Source: Botryllus schlosseri
Lineage: Eukaryota; Chordata; Ascidiacea; Stolidobranchia; Styelidae
Length of the DNA: 22,544 bases
Direction: 5' to 3'
NCBI GenBank assembly: GCA_000444245.1
Contig: ATSW01107763.1
Coordinates: forward strand, 1-22,544
The position numbers and the translations under genes were made by a program. The notes beneath the pieces are model-generated. The model searched no databases. It was not told the origin of the DNA and saw only the letters and a program-made list of their open reading frames with translations. Positions 20,623 through 22,544 of this stretch are shown here, one piece after another. Within the stretch, counting starts at the first letter, position 1. Each line of letters starts with the position of its first letter.

Positions 20623-21744
20623 TTGCAACGTGAGAGTTCGCAAATTCTCGATGTAATTTTGGTATTTTTATTGCGGTAAGTCATTCTGCAGCGCGAAAAT
20701 GCATCGTAGGATATAGATGAAACTGACACCGCTCTCCAAGGCCAATGAAAAGAAGTATATTTCAACACTTTAGTAGCAGTAAATTCCTAGTAAAGTACAA
20801 AAAGTGATGATTTCCGAGTGAGTTAAAAAGTAAGTATTGAAGGTATAGTTTGCTCGAAAAACCGACAACTCTGAAATAGAAGTAGATGCAGTGTAAATAG
20901 TTACTCACTTGATTAAGTATAGCGCAAGCAGGCCAAACCTATTCTTGAGTACTCCATAATGTACAAGTACTTCGCTATCGACTCCCTCCATGTAAAAAGT
21001 GACTAGGTTTTAGAGTACTTTATCAGTACTTGACATTTTCAGTTTTAGACAAAATTTGGAATAAAAAACTAGCTCATTCACCCATTCGGAGAACTCTTCT
21101 TTAACCTGTACTTGAGTGTAGCAAGTAAATATCATTTACTATTAATTCTACATGTACACTTGACCATGCATTATGACTTACAAAATTACTTTTCGCTTTA
21201 TTTGAAGTCTGTCAAATAACAGTATATGTTACGGTGAGGATATATTCGTTCTGTTTGATCATCTTAACTAACGATATTCATTCGACGAGCTCTCCAGTGA
21301 TAGGCCCGGGACTTGGAACAGTGCTATATGACATCATAGCGATACGAAGTTACGACAGTTTAAAATTATCTACCTTACGACACCAAATTTCGTTAGTTCA
21401 CCTCCACCTTCAAATATCGTGTTATACAAATATTGTGTATACGGGACAAATAAATATATGGCTATGTTGTTGCAATCTTTAAAGAAGTACCTCCCTCAGT
21501 AACCAATTTCTCGTAGGCTATGCATAGAAATGAGGACAGTTACATCAACGAGTGGTAACTTGTTGTATTATGTAGCTAGTAATTAGTGCAAGTAAGTCCG
21601 CAACTACTGTTCAAGGCCTTTTCCTAGTTTTACCAAGCATCCTCGTGTGGATAGACAGCCCCAATCAGCTAATGTAAGTGTGTACTGTGTATGTATGTAT
21701 GAGGGGTCTTATGCCGCTTGACGAATGAAGTTGATCATCTATTC
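20623..21744. repeat. Further diverged repeat blocks
   Basis: The block 20681-20730 matches 17937-17981 upstream of the Bcl-2-like gene. The block 21345-21510 matches 19083-19250. The block 21512-21605 matches 16853-16945. The segment 20760-20880 contains inverted relatives of the 407-bp unit (for example CAACTCTGAAATAGAAG against the inverse of CTTTCAGAGTTG). AGTACTT words are dense to about 21,050. No gene is recognised. Confidence 0.6.
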
Positions 21745-22544
21745 CAGGGGTTCTCAACCCGCGGCCCGCAGACGTTTATTTTGCGGCCCGCGACATCTTT
21801 CATTACGAAGCAATTATTACTGACACAGAATTGTTACATATTAATTGAGCTGCTTAGCTCTCTTATCTCTATTTCGTTTAATTTATCATTTTTGATGTGT
21901 TCTGGTTTATTGATGTATATGCTCGAGTTTAGATTGTTATTGTTTTGACTCTGGTTCACGACAATCTCGCTACGTAGTACATTTTTTAAATAGCGTTTTA
22001 CTCACCGAGAATGGTTTGAACAGAAACAAGAGCAAGGAATGGGCAATTAAACGGCAAAAACTGGGTTTGTAACTCTGCGTGGAACAATGAATTTGCTTTC
22101 TCAGATATAAATGGAAGACCGTTGTGTCATACTTGTCAAAGAACAGTATTCGTATGTCAAAACGTCTGTAGTTATTCAATCGCCTGATCTTATAAATAAC
22201 GTTGCTAGCTAGGTGTCGAGCCCAGTAATCCATATTTCGAGGCATTTAAACTTGCCGGCGACGTTGCAGACAAATCGTTCAAAATTGCTGGGAATATCGC
22301 TAAACCCAACAAATTTGCTAGAGAAGGTGTGATTTCAATAAAACTATGCGAGTATTTGATGTTTGCGGAACTTAGCAGCAATGACAACAGCACCTGAAAT
22401 ATATCGAAGCTACAGTTGTCTGATTCAACCATGACCAAAGGAGTTACAGCAATATTAGTCGATCTTTAATCGCATGTTCTGAAACACGTAGTCACGTCGA
22501 CTATACTTTATCCTAGCATTGGATGAAATCACAGACTTCTGAGT
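21745..22544 (+). mobile_element. hAT transposon family D, second copy, runs off the window
   Basis: It opens CAGGGGTTCTCAACCCGCGG followed by GCGGCCCGC words, the same left end as the copy at 14682-16353 but in the opposite orientation. Sequence 22010-22400 is homologous to the inverse of about 15640-16070 (shared TTTGTAACTCTGCGTGGAA with one N and TGTTTCTGTTCAA in the inverse). Only the left end is inside the window, so target duplication cannot be tested. Confidence 0.85.
22044..22542 (+). pseudogene. hAT transposase remnant, N-terminal to first catalytic block
   Basis: One frame at 22044-22187 reads WNNEFAFSD then NGRPLCHTCQRTVFVCQNV, a BED-type zinc finger half typical of ZBED/GTF2IRD2-like hAT transposases. 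Near the window edge (22516-22539) the residues ALDEITDF match the ALDESTDxTD catalytic block, and here the Asp is retained. Stops and frame changes separate the two, so this copy is also inactive as seen. Confidence 0.72.

Overview
This window looks like nuclear DNA of an animal. It is AT-rich, its genes are split by spliceosomal introns (many only about 60-90 bp), and it carries hAT and piggyBac DNA transposons. Both recognisable host genes, a receptor tyrosine phosphatase and a Bcl-2/Mcl-1-type apoptosis regulator, are metazoan families. A marine invertebrate, perhaps a tunicate or another invertebrate deuterostome, is my best guess, but that is weak inference. Scattered single Ns between about 15.7 and 17.4 kb show lower sequence quality there.

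Layout. About 1.37-13.1 kb on the + strand is one multi-exon receptor protein tyrosine phosphatase (RPTP) gene. I reconstruct 17 exons whose splice phases all agree: a C-type lectin-like domain (two exons), three fibronectin type III domains (eight exons), one transmembrane helix, a juxtamembrane linker, and the first half of a PTP catalytic domain. The lectin-FN3-TM-PTP order is unusual. The model enters the window incomplete at its 5' end. It stops after the KCxQYWP exon, and the WPD loop and HCxxxxxR signature were not found anywhere downstream in the window. One intron appears to use a GC-AG splice site.

The larger introns are filled with DNA transposons. These are a 1,052-bp hAT MITE with perfect 8-bp target duplication (2328-3379), a 474-bp probable hAT MITE (5407-5880), a decayed 1.73-kb piggyBac element bounded by TTAA (7898-9627), a lone hAT end (near 9729) and a diverged, truncated copy of the first MITE (from 10674). 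Another hAT MITE (170-1090) lies upstream of the lectin exons.

About 13.1-14.3 kb is tandem-repeat DNA: a roughly 265-300-bp duplication followed by four copies of a roughly 92-bp unit. Just after it, at 14342, is a roughly 30-bp near-identical echo of the last exon of the Bcl-2-like gene. A 1,672-bp hAT element with a decayed transposase (14682-16353, minus orientation) follows. A second copy of the same family starts at 21745 and runs off the window.

At 18.04-18.85 kb on the + strand is an Mcl-1-like gene, with BH3, BH1 and BH2 motifs, a tail anchor and the family's characteristic intron in BH2. It has one in-frame TGA between BH3 and BH1. A tRNA-Leu(UAA)-like sequence with T-arm and D-arm defects and a partial duplicate sit at 17.37-17.60 kb. 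The DNA around the Bcl-2-like gene (16.4-21.6 kb) is a patchwork of diverged duplicated blocks, which suggests repeated local duplication.
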